Positions 1 to 11,200 are shown, numbered from the stretch's first letter. The stretch is 43,241 bases of DNA from an uncultured Shimia sp. (GCA_937897325.1 CALCOY010000079.1:1-43241), one strand, 5' to 3'. Numbers and translations: made by a program. Notes: generated by a model from the letters alone, not told the origin.

Positions 1-2
1 GC

Positions 3-59
3 CTCGCAGAAACAAAAGGCGCATTCGAAAGAATCGCCGAACTCCTCAACGGGGAGTAA
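3..59 (+). CDS. C-terminal tail of a plus-strand protein, truncated by the window edge
   Basis: An open frame runs in from the window edge and reads LAETKGAFERIAELLNGE before a TAA stop. It ends 9 nt before the 3' end of the convergent glycosyltransferase gene. The helical, charged tail would suit the end of a sugar epimerase or glycosyltransferase, but 18 residues are too few to assign a family. It is called coding mainly because gene density here is high and the composition is protein-like. Confidence 0.4.
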   Translation, partial: LAETKGAFERIAELLNGE

Positions 60-68
60 CCTGCGCCC

Positions 69-1082
69 CTACCATTTGCGAAAGATCTGTGCGCCCCGTT
101 GTGCGCCCAGAAACATCCGACCAAGATTTGCGATGAGTTCCTTGACCAGAGCGTTCCCTTCAGACCGGCGTCGCACATAAAACAGCAACATCTCAGACGT
201 GCATGCCGTCTTGTTTCCCAAACCATCCGGCAGCACGACGGCAGAGCGCAGACGCTCTCGCAGCGCACGCCATCTCGGGAAAAGCAGTCTTGTCGGTTGC
301 TTGCCGGTGAACCATTCTGCCCGCGCATCATAGGCTTCGCTGTCGCGCATCGACCGCTTTTGATGGTCACGTTTGAAAAACAGGATATCGTCCACTTCGT
401 TGAAGGCCCCAAGCATCATGAGATCTTCGACCAGAATTGTGTCGGAGGAGATGTAGTCCCCGATCAGCCGGGTTTTCAGCAAGATATCTGTCCGCATCAC
501 ACCGTAGACCGGGATCCAGAAACCTTCGATCGCCTCCTTACCCCAGGCTTTCCTGCGGTCCACATCCGCAAAAAGATCGTGGTAGCGCCGCAAACGGTTG
601 ACCGGCTTTGCCGCATTGAGCCCAAGATCGGCATTGAGCTTCAGAATGGTGTCACCGTTCTCGTCAATCTTCGCCGATTTTGCGTAGGCCAGGACAACGG
701 ACGGTTCGCGCAGCAACACCTCGACACACTTTTCAACGTAGGTTGAATCCCATAGATCATCATGATTGGCCCACGCGAAAAACGTGCCATTTGTCATGCG
801 CGCCACGCGATTGAAGTTTCCAGCAGCACCGATGTTTGTGGCCGTTCTAGAATACGTGATGCGATGATCCGACTGCGCAAATTCTTCGCAGATCTGCTGG
901 GTCCGGTCCGTCGAACAATTGTCCGAAATGATGATTTCTAAATTTCGATAAGTCTGCCCGAGAAGACAATTGATCGCCTCTGCCAGAAATTCCTCGCCTT
1001 GGTAAACTGGAAGACCGATTGTGACGACTGGCCATTGATCTGAGGTGATTGTGCCTTGCGATGGTGCAGATTGCGTTTTCAT
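69..1082 (-). CDS. Family 2 glycosyltransferase
   Basis: This 337-residue protein is a GT-A fold glycosyltransferase of family 2, expected to transfer a nucleotide-activated sugar at the cytoplasmic membrane face. An opening VTIGLPVYQGEEFL strand is followed by the nucleotide-binding motif DNCSTD near residue 55 and the metal-binding NHDDLWD motif near residue 107, both typical of the family. No transmembrane segments are evident. It is the last gene of a minus-strand polysaccharide operon, 14 nt after the flippase gene. The family fits extension of a surface polysaccharide or O-unit; donor and acceptor cannot be read from the sequence. The ATG at 1082 was chosen because it gives a short N-terminus before the first GT strand. 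Confidence 0.9.
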   Translation of the reverse strand: MKTQSAPSQGTITSDQWPVVTIGLPVYQGEEFLAEAINCLLGQTYRNLEIIISDNCSTDRTQQICEEFAQSDHRITYSRTATNIGAAGNFNRVARMTNGTFFAWANHDDLWDSTYVEKCVEVLLREPSVVLAYAKSAKIDENGDTILKLNADLGLNAAKPVNRLRRYHDLFADVDRRKAWGKEAIEGFWIPVYGVMRTDILLKTRLIGDYISSDTILVEDLMMLGAFNEVDDILFFKRDHQKRSMRDSEAYDARAEWFTGKQPTRLLFPRWRALRERLRSAVVLPDGLGNKTACTSEMLLFYVRRRSEGNALVKELIANLGRMFLGAQRGAQIFRKW

Positions 1083-1096
1083 TCATCAACACCCTT

Positions 1097-2638
1097 TCAA
1101 GAAAGTATCTTGGCCTTCAAAGCCTGAAGATCGTGCTTCTCGCCGGCATCCAGACAAAAGGCCAGCAAAGCGAGCACATATACACAAGCGCCGACAAACC
1201 CTTGCATCAGCAGCGCCGCCCAGGTGTCGGGCGGCATCCCGAACTTGAGCAGAACCCAAGCCACACCAGCGACACAGGCAGGTATCAGCCCGCGAACTAG
1301 CGTTGTCTGAAAAAATTCGGAGAACCTGCGCCCGGTGAGCTTCAGACAGAAGTGCCAGAAATACAGCAGTTGCGACAACGCAGTCGAAATGGTCAGGCCA
1401 AGAGTTACACCGATCGCACCCAGTTCAAAGATAGCCGCAAATACGAACATCAGCGCGAGGCCAAAGCACTGGAAGAGGAAGGCTGGCAAAAAGAACTCCC
1501 GCACGCTTTTTGTTGCCATTGCCGTCGTTGCGAGCAGAATTGTCGGTTGCGTGAAAAGGAAGATGACCATGAACAAAATGATCACCCAGGACGCGGCCTC
1601 ATAGTTAGATCCAAGGTAAAGCTGAACGAAGACATCCGCATATATTGTCATTGGCACAGCAACCAGCATCGACACCCACAGACCGTACCGGCCACCGCGC
1701 AAGACGGTCGCGGCAAGACGCGCCTTGTCATTGAGTGCATTCATTGCTGTGACAGCCGGCTGCAAAGGCAAAGCCGCAAGTTTGATCGTACTTTCGATCT
1801 GGCGAAAGAACGTGGCACCAACATAGTACGCGGTGACGTCGACCGCCGTTCCAAAAATGTTTAGTATCAGGGTGGCGGCATGGGTATGCATTACTCCCCC
1901 CAGCCGATCCAAAGTGGTCCATAGACCAAAGCCCGTCAACTCTCTTGCGAGTGCGAAGGAAAAAAGACGCCGTTCGTACCACAACTCAGGCACTATACGG
2001 AACGAGCGATAAAGCATGATTGCGTTCATCAGCGACTCAGCGATGACGGTCGCGACAACGACGTATATGACCGCTGGACCAAACCCGAGCAGAAATCCCA
2101 CAGTGAGACCTGCCCGGATCAGATCACCTGCCACATCCAGCAGGCTTTTCTCAAAATAGCGCTGACTGATGGCATAAGCAGTCGTGAAAGGAACAGAGAT
2201 CATTCTGAAGACAAAGCTGACCATCAGCAGTGCGATCATGATCTTGGCATCATCGACGACCTGGGGCGCGACGTTGAAAACCTTTTCGATATTGACAGCA
2301 AAGTACAGGCCCAGGGGCAGAATAAAGGCAGAGAATGCCAGGAGTACCGGAAAAAGTGAGGATGCTACGCGCCGCATCTCTTCGAAATCGCCCTTGGCAT
2401 AGGCATCGATCATGTACCGCACGATCCCACCGATGAAGAACGAAAAGAAAAGCGGCCCAAACACCATCAAAGCCGTGACGAGCGGCAGAATGGCAAATTC
2501 ATCCGCTGGAAGGTGGCGAAGGAGGTACTGATAGACCCAGAGCAGGACGGTAAAGTTTACAACCCTGGCAAGGACGCTACTGGCCGAGTTTATTGCAACG
2601 AGACGCTTGGACAGGACGACATGCGTATGCTCTGCCAT
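1097..2638 (-). CDS. Polysaccharide flippase, Wzx/MATE-like membrane protein
   Basis: A 513-residue, very hydrophobic protein with roughly 12-14 membrane-spanning segments spread over its whole length, typical of lipid-linked oligosaccharide flippases of the MOP superfamily (Wzx/RfbX). Such proteins move undecaprenyl-linked repeat units from the inner to the outer leaflet of the cytoplasmic membrane. The N-terminus (SKRLVAINSASSVLARVVNF) has the usual short charged lead before the first helix. It lies 5 nt downstream of the methyltransferase stop and just upstream of the glycosyltransferase. That context, with sugar-nucleotide genes ahead and a glycosyltransferase behind, supports export of a sugar unit made by this operon. 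No polymerase or ligase gene is in the window. Confidence 0.88.
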   Translation of the reverse strand: MAEHTHVVLSKRLVAINSASSVLARVVNFTVLLWVYQYLLRHLPADEFAILPLVTALMVFGPLFFSFFIGGIVRYMIDAYAKGDFEEMRRVASSLFPVLLAFSAFILPLGLYFAVNIEKVFNVAPQVVDDAKIMIALLMVSFVFRMISVPFTTAYAISQRYFEKSLLDVAGDLIRAGLTVGFLLGFGPAVIYVVVATVIAESLMNAIMLYRSFRIVPELWYERRLFSFALARELTGFGLWTTLDRLGGVMHTHAATLILNIFGTAVDVTAYYVGATFFRQIESTIKLAALPLQPAVTAMNALNDKARLAATVLRGGRYGLWVSMLVAVPMTIYADVFVQLYLGSNYEAASWVIILFMVIFLFTQPTILLATTAMATKSVREFFLPAFLFQCFGLALMFVFAAIFELGAIGVTLGLTISTALSQLLYFWHFCLKLTGRRFSEFFQTTLVRGLIPACVAGVAWVLLKFGMPPDTWAALLMQGFVGACVYVLALLAFCLDAGEKHDLQALKAKILS

Positions 2639-2643
2639 CTGCC

Positions 2644-3813
2644 CTATCCGGCGATGACTGCAAAGTCTGGTTGCAGCCCCAGATCGCGTACCTGCTGCTC
2701 GATCTCCGCTTGGTATTGCGTGTTCGAGATCAGAACCAGATCCGGTTCAATCTCCATGAGCTTCTCCGGGGCGACAACCGGAACGGCAATGCCCGGTACA
2801 ATCAGTTCATGTTTACGGGTGTTCAGATCGACCATCGCGGCGAGCGTATCAGCGCCGGATCCAAGCGCATTCGCAAAGGTGATGCCCTTTGAGCCCGCCC
2901 CCCAGATCACCGTTCGGCCGGCATCCGCGGACAATCGACTACGCCATAGCTTCAATTCCGCATTTGCCGCTTCACCGAAAGACCGGGCACTTTGCACAAC
3001 GGCATCAACGCCGGGCCCAACCGCCGTCGGATCAGGTGCCGCAGGACGCGCTTCCACCATAAGGAACTGATCGCCATAGCCTTCTTGCACAGAGACGATC
3101 TCAAAACCCGCGCGTTCAAACAGCGTGGTGACCGACGGTGCCGTCCAATAGCCGACATGTTCGTAGATCACATCCCACATGGAAACGGCGCGCAGCATCC
3201 AATCTGCATTGGGAACTTCAAAGTAGATCGGAACGTCCCGCTCGCCAATGACCTGACGAATGTCCTGTGCAAGCTTCAGAGGCTTATCCAGATGCTCCAG
3301 CACGTGGCGGCACAGGATCGCCTCAAAGCGCTGGTCCAGATGCTGAACACCAAAGTACTCGGGGCAGATCGATACGCCGTCCCGCTCGGTAAATGGAGAC
3401 GCGACATCTTTCATCGACGGATCAAAACCCGTGGCACTTGCCACGCCCTTCTGAACCATCAAGTCCAGCATATGGCCATCGCCGCAACCGATCTCAACGA
3501 TTGGTTTGCCATGCAGGCCAAACCGCTCCACCAAACCTTCGGCAAGATCTTCCGCAAAGACCTGAAACTTGGGCGAAAAATGCAAGGCGTTTTCATAGCC
3601 AGGAGCGTATTGCATCCGCTGGGGATCGAAGGCCCGGTTCCAGATGAACCCACAGGTTTCGCACACACAAAGCTCGACATCGCCCTTCGGCGCGTTCCGG
3701 GCGGCATCATCGTCCGGCCAGAGCTGGTTGCAGATGACCGGTACATCGGTCAGAACAAAGAAAGCCTCTGCCACTGGTGTATTGCAGACCGGGCAATTGG
3801 TTTGAAGGCACAT
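2644..3813 (-). CDS. Zinc-binding C-methyltransferase of the NDP-sugar type (copy 1)
   Basis: A 389-residue class I SAM-dependent methyltransferase with the three-part layout of NDP-hexose C-methyltransferases (TylCIII/TcaB9 family). An N-terminal zinc-binding domain has C7, C10, C51 and C54. A Rossmann domain carries the SAM motif VEIGCGDGHML, and a C-terminal domain contains WGAGSKG. The motif YEHVGYW corresponds to the conserved YHEH..YF segment near the active site. The ATG at 3813 lies 1 nt after the TAA of the preceding gene, so translation is probably coupled; an upstream in-frame start would overlap that gene. It has the same length and domain order as the next gene upstream, so the two are paralogues. 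The family methylates carbon atoms of keto-sugar nucleotides; the sugar here is unknown. Confidence 0.85.
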   Translation of the reverse strand: MCLQTNCPVCNTPVAEAFFVLTDVPVICNQLWPDDDAARNAPKGDVELCVCETCGFIWNRAFDPQRMQYAPGYENALHFSPKFQVFAEDLAEGLVERFGLHGKPIVEIGCGDGHMLDLMVQKGVASATGFDPSMKDVASPFTERDGVSICPEYFGVQHLDQRFEAILCRHVLEHLDKPLKLAQDIRQVIGERDVPIYFEVPNADWMLRAVSMWDVIYEHVGYWTAPSVTTLFERAGFEIVSVQEGYGDQFLMVEARPAAPDPTAVGPGVDAVVQSARSFGEAANAELKLWRSRLSADAGRTVIWGAGSKGITFANALGSGADTLAAMVDLNTRKHELIVPGIAVPVVAPEKLMEIEPDLVLISNTQYQAEIEQQVRDLGLQPDFAVIAG

Positions 3814-3814
3814 G

Positions 3815-4984
3815 TTACACCGCCACCAATTCAGGGTGCATATCCATTGATGCCAACTGCGCACCGATTTCCTTCAGATAGACCGGGTTCATCACGATCA
3901 CCGTATCTGGCGGGGCCTCCTTAAGATCCTCGGGCGCAGACACCCGCAAACCTGCACCGGGCAGGTACTTGCCCTGTTTAAAAGGATTAATATCCACGAC
4001 ATTCGCAACCATTGAGGCAATCCTGTCCGTTGTCAGGAAGGATACACCTTTCGAACCGCCGCCCCAAATCGCGACTCGCTTGCCGACCTTATGCCTTTCG
4101 GCGACAAACCCTTTCCAGAAATCGCGCTTCTTCTGCACCTGGTCCGGGAAGGACTTGGCCAGAGCGCGCACGGCGTCAAGATCATCTTCTTCGTGCAGCA
4201 CGGGCGCGCCACCGGCACGTGCATACTGGATGATGTATTGCCCATCGTAAGCCAGATACAGCTTTGTTATTCCAAGGCCATTCCGACGGAAAAGCCGCGC
4301 ATGGCTTCCCATCGTGAAGTAAGAGCAATGCTCGTAGTATATGTCCCAGAAGGCACCTTCGTCCAAAACCCGCGCCACGTCCGGGGTCTCGAAAAAGATG
4401 CCGACATCCGCCTCATCGGTCAGAATCCGCGAAACATCTGACATGAACGGTCCGACCTTCGGAATGTGTTCCAGTGTGTGGCGGCAGACGACATAATCTG
4501 GCGCCTCCGCGATGTTGGCGGGATCAAAGTACTCACGTTGAAACCGGATCTCTTGGCCATTGGCGCCCGGCAGACGTTCTGGAATGAAACCGGGATCGAC
4601 ACCCAAGCCTCGGGCGCCGGTGTGTTGCACCAGTTCCTGCAGGAAATCCCCTTTGCCACACCCGATCTCAAGAACGCGCCGTCCGCTCAAATCATCAAGC
4701 GAAGCAATTTCCTCAACCAGATCTTTTGCAAAACGATTAAACGTGCCCGAGAAATGCTGGCTTTCCTCAGTTGTTGACGCGTAGTCCACCATCGACAGAT
4801 CAAACAACGCGTTGAAGACAAAACCGCAATTGTTGCAGAAGTGCAGTTCAATCGGCCGTTGCGGAAAATCACGCGCTTCCGTCTCGCTGTCCAGAAGGAT
4901 GCAGGACTGCACCGGAACGGCATCCAGGCGATAGATCTTGGATGTCGCAGACGACGCGCAGGCGGGACACAGATGTCCGCTCAT
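3815..4984 (-). CDS. Zinc-binding C-methyltransferase of the NDP-sugar type (copy 2)
   Basis: A second 389-residue protein with the same three domains as its neighbour: a zinc finger at C6, C9, C50 and C53; a SAM-binding domain with LEIGCGKGDFL; and a C-terminal domain with WGGGSKG. The motif IYYEHCSYF matches the catalytic-region YHEH..YF signature with one substitution. The ATG at 4984 is separated by a single base from the TGA of the fusion gene, so I preferred it over a start 90 nt upstream that would sit inside that gene. Residues shared with copy 1 are scattered rather than continuous, so the duplication looks old. It could methylate a different carbon or a different sugar, or act on another group entirely. 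Confidence 0.85.
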   Translation of the reverse strand: MSGHLCPACASSATSKIYRLDAVPVQSCILLDSETEARDFPQRPIELHFCNNCGFVFNALFDLSMVDYASTTEESQHFSGTFNRFAKDLVEEIASLDDLSGRRVLEIGCGKGDFLQELVQHTGARGLGVDPGFIPERLPGANGQEIRFQREYFDPANIAEAPDYVVCRHTLEHIPKVGPFMSDVSRILTDEADVGIFFETPDVARVLDEGAFWDIYYEHCSYFTMGSHARLFRRNGLGITKLYLAYDGQYIIQYARAGGAPVLHEEDDLDAVRALAKSFPDQVQKKRDFWKGFVAERHKVGKRVAIWGGGSKGVSFLTTDRIASMVANVVDINPFKQGKYLPGAGLRVSAPEDLKEAPPDTVIVMNPVYLKEIGAQLASMDMHPELVAV

Positions 4985-4985
4985 C

Positions 4986-7283
4986 TCAGTGCTCGACGAT
5001 TTCGAGATTTGGGATCGGCACGACGAATTTGCCACCGCTGGCCAGGAAATCCTTCTGCTGCCGCACGATCTCATCCCGGAAATTCCACGGCAGGATCATG
5101 ACATACTCCGGCTTGTCGGTCCGCAACCGCGCAGGATCATCAATCCGCACACGGACGCCGGGCATGTATTTGCCTTGTTTGTGCACATTCTTGTCGACAG
5201 CATACTCAATCGTTGAACTGTCCAGCGACAGGTAATTCAGCATGATCGTCCCTTTGGCCGCAGCGCCATAGGCTACAATACGCTTGCCTTCCGATCGGAT
5301 GTCGGACACTAGCTTGCGCGCATTTTCGCGGAACGTTCGTACACGACTTCCGAAATCTGTGTAGTAGTCGTAGCGATCCAGACCAAGCGCGGCTTCTTCC
5401 TTAAGGATAGCTTCCGCCGCCTCGCTCATGCCTTCGGTCTTACCAAAGTAGAGCCGCAACGAGCCACCGTGGATGGAAAGGCGGCGAACATCATTCAGAT
5501 GCAGGCCATGCCGTTCAAAAAGCATTTTCGCCGAGCCGACCGAAAAATAGCACAAATGCTCATGATAGATCGTATCAAATTCAATGAAATCAATGAGATC
5601 GCGGACATATGGGAATTCGACAACGACCTTGCCGTCATCTGCAATCAGGTCAGCCATCCCCTTCACAAGATCGTTTTGATCCGCCACGTGAGCGACGACA
5701 TTGTTGGCTATGATCACATCAGCCTTGCCGTGGCTTTCCACGACCTGTCCGGCAACGCGCGTGCCGAAGAAATCGATGACAGTCTCGATGCCCTTTTCAC
5801 GGGCAGCGCTTGCCGGTTGGCTGGCCGGATCCACGCCAAGTACACGAATGCCAGCCTCTTTGAAGTTCTTCAGCATGTAGCCGTCATTCGACGCAATCTC
5901 GACCACAAGGTTGTCAGCCCCGAGCCCCCGGTTTTCGATGATTTCTTCGGCGTTCTTCTTGGAATGTGCCAGAAGGTCCTCGGAAAAGGATGAGAAATAC
6001 ACGTAGTCATCGCCGAACATCTCGTCCGCCGGGCGGGTTTCGAGAAGCTGGACAAGTGCACATTCCGGGCAATAGCCCAATCGCAAAGGAACAAGGCTTT
6101 CCTTCTGTGATAGCGCAGTCTCTTCCAACAGCCCGTCCGAACGTGGCATCAGGCCCAAATCGAGGATCGGCCGAAGCCCCTCATGTTTGCACGAGATACA
6201 GCACACTTTCGCGGCGCTCTCATAAAAATCGTCATCGATACTCTGATCACGCTTTGCAATATGGCAAAGCGCCGTGTCGATGACCCCGTCATCGACCAGT
6301 TTGCGGATGTGACCAATGCGCTGATAGCGCGGGCCCTCGAATTCTTCGAGCGTCAGCTTTTCAGCAATCATCGCCTCATAGATGGATTGCGCCCCGCGGC
6401 GCGCATCCCATTCGGGTTTGAAGTGAGGCATCACACTCTGGATCTTGTCGCAGTTCACGCGATAGGATCGTTTGTCCGGACCAGCGTCAGCGGCGTACGT
6501 CACCTCGCAGCCCGGCACAATCTCGGCCACGATCTCGGCCAATTCGCGGATTTGGTAGTTGTGGTCGGTGACGCCAACGTTGAAGGCTTCATTCCAGATC
6601 TTTTCGATGGGAGTCCCAAGCGTAGCCACAAAAGCACGCGATATATCCTCGATATGTGTGATCGGCCGCCATGGCGTGCCATCAGACTTCATGTGGATGT
6701 TGCCGGTCGTGACCGCCCATGCAACCAAATTGTTCAAAACAAGATCAAAGCGGATGCGCGGGCTGACCCCATATGCCGTCGCCGAGCGCAAGAATGTCGG
6801 GCAGAACTTGTCATCAGCCAGCTCAGCCAGGGCCAATTCGGACTTCACCTTGCTTTCGCCATACGGTGTAACCGGGTTGAAGGCACCGTTTTCATCAATG
6901 AAATCGGGCCCGCTTGCCCCGTAATTCGAGCAGGATGAAGAAAAAACAAAGCGCGACACACCTGCAGCCTTGGCAGCATGGGCAACTTTCATAGTGCCTT
7001 CGAAGTTGATCGCATATGTCGTTTCGGGGTGGAAGTTACCCAGTGGATCGTTTGAAAGCGCTGCAAGATGCAGAACCGCATCAATGCCTTCGAAGTCGGA
7101 CGGTTCAACATCGCGGATATCCTTGATCACGGTCGGCACGTAAGGCATCTCGCCCCCGGGGGCAAAAGTGCAGCGCTCATAAAGATCACTGTCGATACCC
7201 ACGACTTCGTGACCCGCCGCTTCCAGCATTGGCGTCAGGACAACGCCGATATAGCCACGATTACCAGTTACCAATACTTTCAT
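4986..7283 (-). CDS. Fusion of an SDR sugar epimerase/dehydratase with a C-methyltransferase
   Basis: A 765-residue two-enzyme protein. Residues 1 to about 315 form an extended short-chain dehydrogenase/reductase with the NAD-binding motif [15 protein letters not shown] and the catalytic YGESK. This half resembles NAD-dependent sugar-nucleotide epimerases. From about residue 358 a complete NDP-sugar C-methyltransferase follows: a zinc domain with CISC and CPEC pairs, a SAM domain with [11 protein letters not shown] near 460, the motif [17 protein letters not shown], and a C-terminal domain with GAAAKG. No stop or frameshift separates the halves. Its ATG at 7283 overlaps the RfbF stop by 4 nt (ATGA). 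I infer that one sugar nucleotide is oxidised or epimerised and then C-methylated. A sequencing error that removed a stop codon is an alternative. Confidence 0.88.
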   Translation of the reverse strand: MKVLVTGNRGYIGVVLTPMLEAAGHEVVGIDSDLYERCTFAPGGEMPYVPTVIKDIRDVEPSDFEGIDAVLHLAALSNDPLGNFHPETTYAINFEGTMKVAHAAKAAGVSRFVFSSSCSNYGASGPDFIDENGAFNPVTPYGESKVKSELALAELADDKFCPTFLRSATAYGVSPRIRFDLVLNNLVAWAVTTGNIHMKSDGTPWRPITHIEDISRAFVATLGTPIEKIWNEAFNVGVTDHNYQIRELAEIVAEIVPGCEVTYAADAGPDKRSYRVNCDKIQSVMPHFKPEWDARRGAQSIYEAMIAEKLTLEEFEGPRYQRIGHIRKLVDDGVIDTALCHIAKRDQSIDDDFYESAAKVCCISCKHEGLRPILDLGLMPRSDGLLEETALSQKESLVPLRLGYCPECALVQLLETRPADEMFGDDYVYFSSFSEDLLAHSKKNAEEIIENRGLGADNLVVEIASNDGYMLKNFKEAGIRVLGVDPASQPASAAREKGIETVIDFFGTRVAGQVVESHGKADVIIANNVVAHVADQNDLVKGMADLIADDGKVVVEFPYVRDLIDFIEFDTIYHEHLCYFSVGSAKMLFERHGLHLNDVRRLSIHGGSLRLYFGKTEGMSEAAEAILKEEAALGLDRYDYYTDFGSRVRTFRENARKLVSDIRSEGKRIVAYGAAAKGTIMLNYLSLDSSTIEYAVDKNVHKQGKYMPGVRVRIDDPARLRTDKPEYVMILPWNFRDEIVRQQKDFLASGGKFVVPIPNLEIVEH

Positions 7284-8062
7284 TTCTCTGTCTCCCAAAC
7301 CGCCCAAGGACGTTCATTCGAGTCCCAGATTTTCTGGAGGTTGTGCTTGTCTCTCAGCGTATCCATGGCCGACCAGAACCCTTCATGTCGATACGCCATT
7401 AACTGACCATCGCGTGCCAAATTCTCCAATGGCGCATGCTCGAACATCACCATGTCGCCTTCGATGTAGTCGAAGACTTCCGGCTCAAGTACAAAGAAGG
7501 CTCCGTTGATCCAGCCCTCTGCCGTCTGGGGTTTCTCCTCGAACGCCGTAACGCGATCGCCATCAAAGCGCATGTGACCATAGCGCGCTGGTGGACGCAC
7601 TGCAGTAATTGTTGCCAGCTTTCCGTGCGATTTGTGGAATTCGACGAGTTTGTGAAGGTCCACATCCGACACGCCATCACCCCAAGTCAGCATAAACGTC
7701 TCGTCGCCCATGAAGGGTTTCAAACGCTTCACCCGCCCGCCTGTGAGCGTCTCATCACCGGTTTCGATCAGATCGACGGACCAAGGTGCATGGTCAATCT
7801 CATGCCGTTGGACGGGAACGTCTTCGCCGATCTTAACCGTAAGGTTGCCAGACAACGAGCCATATTCCGAGAAGTATCGCTTGATGTAATCGCCTTTATA
7901 CCCAAGCGCGACCGCAAAATCATTGAACCCGTAATGCGAGTATATCATCATGATATGCCAAAGGATTGGCTTGCCACCGATTTCGACCATTGGCTTTGGA
8001 CGCACATTGGTTTCCTCGGCGAGGCGCGTTCCTTTCCCGCCGGCTAAAATGGCCGTTTTCAT
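7280..8062 (-). CDS. rfbF: Glucose-1-phosphate cytidylyltransferase
   Basis: A 260-residue nucleotidyltransferase, the usual length for RfbF, which makes CDP-glucose from CTP and glucose 1-phosphate. The signature [13 protein letters not shown] at the N-terminus is followed by [18 protein letters not shown], both typical of the cytidylyltransferase rather than the thymidylyltransferase branch. The ATG at 8062 was chosen because AAGGAGG lies 8 nt upstream and the motif begins at residue 7. It is the first gene of the operon. A CDP-glucose 4,6-dehydratase (RfbG), the normal next enzyme, is not in the window; the SDR half of the next protein does not look like RfbG. The cassette may depend on a dehydratase elsewhere or use CDP-glucose differently. 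Confidence 0.93.
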   Translation of the reverse strand: MKTAILAGGKGTRLAEETNVRPKPMVEIGGKPILWHIMMIYSHYGFNDFAVALGYKGDYIKRYFSEYGSLSGNLTVKIGEDVPVQRHEIDHAPWSVDLIETGDETLTGGRVKRLKPFMGDETFMLTWGDGVSDVDLHKLVEFHKSHGKLATITAVRPPARYGHMRFDGDRVTAFEEKPQTAEGWINGAFFVLEPEVFDYIEGDMVMFEHAPLENLARDGQLMAYRHEGFWSAMDTLRDKHNLQKIWDSNERPWAVWETEK

Positions 8063-8070
8063 CGGCAATA

Positions 8071-8077
8071 CCTCCTT
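8071..8077 (-). promoter_or_regulatory. Ribosome-binding site of rfbF
   Basis: AAGGAGG on the minus strand, 8 nt before the ATG at 8062. It is a near-perfect Shine-Dalgarno sequence and decides the start. The 152-bp gap to the next gene must hold the operon promoter, but no convincing -35/-10 pair stands out. Confidence 0.75.
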
Positions 8078-8214
8078 AAAATACCTACTAACCAAGCCCC
8101 AAACAATCAAATCAGGGCCACACACACTCTATCGGCGCAATTTATGAATCGGTACAACCACCGTCCATTCGCCGCGCCTATTTCGACTTATTTACCTTTG
8201 AAAAGCAACCTTTT

Positions 8215-11200
8215 TTAAGCTGTCAACGCATCATAAATGAAGTTCTCATCGGTCAAGTTCAAACCGTAGACGCCGTTGAGAAGTCCGACGAGTTCGTCTG
8301 CGTCGCCGCCGGTGCCCAGATGCCAGACCGCAGTACCTGCAGTTAGTCCAGTGTGGTCTTCTGTCAGGATATAGTCGGCTGCTGATCCGGCCAACTGTAC
8401 CTGATCGATGTCTTTTTCGAAATCCCAAACGAAGCCATAGTCAGCCTGCCCGGCCGTCGCACCATTGCCATCATCGTAGAACGTTCCATCGCTGTCGCCG
8501 AAGACAAAGACATCCGAACCGCCAGCACCGACGAACACGTCGATCTCGTCCCGCCCGGGCGCTACGCTTCCGACATCGGCGGCGATCATGATTTCATTCG
8601 TGTCGTCACCCTGAATGATGTCGTTGCCCGTAATTTCGGTGACAGTGAGATCGCCGAATGTGACGTCGAAGTAATGTGCATTCAGATAAAGCGATCCGGT
8701 GGCTGGCGCCTCCTCAAGCGAGAATGTCTCGGTCGTCTGAAGCGTCCAGTCCAGCGGCTCCACCTCTCCCTCTTCCCAAACCTTCAGGCTGTAGAGCCGA
8801 TCGTAGATGCCGACCTGTTCCACCCGCACAGTGAAGTTGTAGGTCGCGTCTTCCTCCAGCGACATCTTATCAACGCCCAGAACCTCTGAGAAGTTGTGAT
8901 AGCTGTGGCTTTTAAAAAGGTGTGTGAAGAAGAACGACGCGCCAGGCTCGTAGCCGCTGGCAGGCTGCCAGCCTGCGAAACGACCACTTGTGTGTCCGTC
9001 CCAAAGCATGCCGATGGCAAAGCCCCCGCCATCACGACCAAGTGGATCGACATTCTGCAGATCATGGGTGGTGATCGACAGGTTCAGTTCGTAGTTATCC
9101 CAGCTTTGGTCCCCGAGTACCAACAAACGGTCGTATCCAAGGTCAACCGGACGCACACCATTGGCATCGTGACTCCACGTCCCGTCCGCGACCAAAACCG
9201 CGTCCTGGATATTGGTCACGTTTTCCCAATCAATCGCGTAGTTCTTGTCCCAATCATTGTCGGCTTCGTATTCGACAGTCACATCCTGGCTGAAGACGGC
9301 ACCGTTATCGAGAGTTGCGTAGATCGTCACCAGATCGTCGGCAGCACTTCCATCAAGCTCAGTGTAGTTGATGTCGATGTTGAAATCGCCATTTTCCTGA
9401 AGCCTGCGCGTGTCCGGACCAATAGACAGGGAACGCAACTCCCCACCATTCAGGCTGTAGGCCAGTTCGGTGACATCTTCCGATACTTTGCCCAGAATGT
9501 TGATGGCGCGCTGACCCAGACCGGGGCTGCCAAAGCTTTGGACCTCACCATACCAAAGGTCGATCGGCTCTTGTACATCCAGCGTTAGTGTCGCGTCCGC
9601 CGTCAAAGTCCCGTCACTGACCGTGTAAGTCAGGCTGTCCATGCCTTCGAAGCCTTCATCAGGCACGTAGGTGTAGGTCCCATCCCCATTGTTGGTCAGG
9701 ATTCCATGATCCGGTGTGCCAATAGCAACGACCGACATCGTATCACCCACATCCGGGTCGTAATCATTCGCCAGCAGATCATCGAGCGAGAATGTCACAT
9801 CGTCGGCAACACCAATCGCATCATCGTTTGCGACAGGGGCGTGGTTCTGCGGAACATAACTGCTGTCCTCATTGACGATGGGCTGAAGCGAATTCTCGAA
9901 GTAGTCCACATGCGCCGTATAGCCGGGGATCTCTCCGGTGAAGGACGTGCTGCCAGCAAACACACCTACCTGCGACACTTCCATTGCTCGTGTGTAGGTA
10001 TAGGCCTCGATCCAATCTGATCCATTGCCCCGGTATTCAAAGACCCAATCGTCACCCTCGCGCGTCACGCGAAGCTCTTCAACAACGCCGTAGCCAATCG
10101 AGTCGAAAAGCGGATAGGTTGTCTTTCCGTCAACGATCATGCCGACGATCAGCGTGAGCGTGCTACCAGTGAATGCAAGGTCAAATCGGATCCAGTTTTT
10201 ATCATCCTGAATAACCAGCAGACCGTGTTCCTGGTACTGCAAGGCAGGTTCGGTCAGAAAACCGGCCGCAATCTGCAGATCAAGATCCAGAACATCCTGA
10301 AGGATGCGCGGCGTGGTCATCGTGCCGGAGGCGCTGACCGGCACACCTGCAGGTGACACGATGGTCGCAAATGCGTCGTCGCCTTCATAGCCCACATAGG
10401 CCTGGCCAGCGATGCCCTCGAACTCCCAGACGGGGGCCAGGGCCGCACCCGAGAAATCGTCCGATACAGCATCAAAGAACTCAACAAGTATGGAAACATT
10501 ACCCACAGTCGTTTCAGTGCCGTCACTAACCGTGTAGGTGAAGGTTTCAGTGCCCTCGAAACCCACATCTGGCGTATAGACGTAGTTTCCACCACCAAGA
10601 TCGTTGATCGTCCCATTGGCCGGATCCTCAATCGCGACAATGGTCAGAGGATCCTTGTTGATGTCGCTGTCATTGGCCAAGAGGTCCGCTGCGGTAAACG
10701 CCAGCGTCGTACCGGGATCCATGCTGAAACTATCAGCGCCCGTCACCGGTGGGGCAGGTGGAGGTTCGTATCCCGCATCCTCATCTAGGATAGGGTCGGC
10801 GCCCGCCTCGACGTAGTCGATCTGTGCGGTCAGATTGGCCTCAGCGCCGACGCTGCCGGCGAAGATACCAGTTTGTGTAACCACCATCTGATGGGTGCGA
10901 CCTCCCGCGATGGTCCAGATTTCACCGTCCTGCGAGTAGGCAAAGGTGAACGTATCGCCGACGCGCTCCAGCCGAATGAATTGCGTTGACACATCCACGC
11001 GCTCTTTCTCGACAACGGTTGTCCGTCCGTTTTCGGTCAACGCAGCAAAAGCATACAGATTGCCTCCATCGGAATAGAGATCATAGCGCAGCCAGTTCGA
11101 TTCATCCGCCTCAATCAGAAAACCATGCATCTGGTGCTGCTGTGACGGTGTCGAGATAAAGCGCGCTTCAAGCGTGAAATCCTCGTCCGTCACATCCTGC

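Noticed and set aside
99-746. A 215-codon plus-strand open frame opposite the glycosyltransferase
   Set aside because: The minus-strand frame has all the family motifs; the plus-strand translation has none and lies wholly inside it.
4986-7283. Treating the SDR half as CDP-glucose 4,6-dehydratase (RfbG)
   Set aside because: The N-terminus [13 protein letters not shown] and later segments do not resemble RfbG, which typically starts with a form of GKRVFVTGHTGFKG. A more general SDR name is safer.
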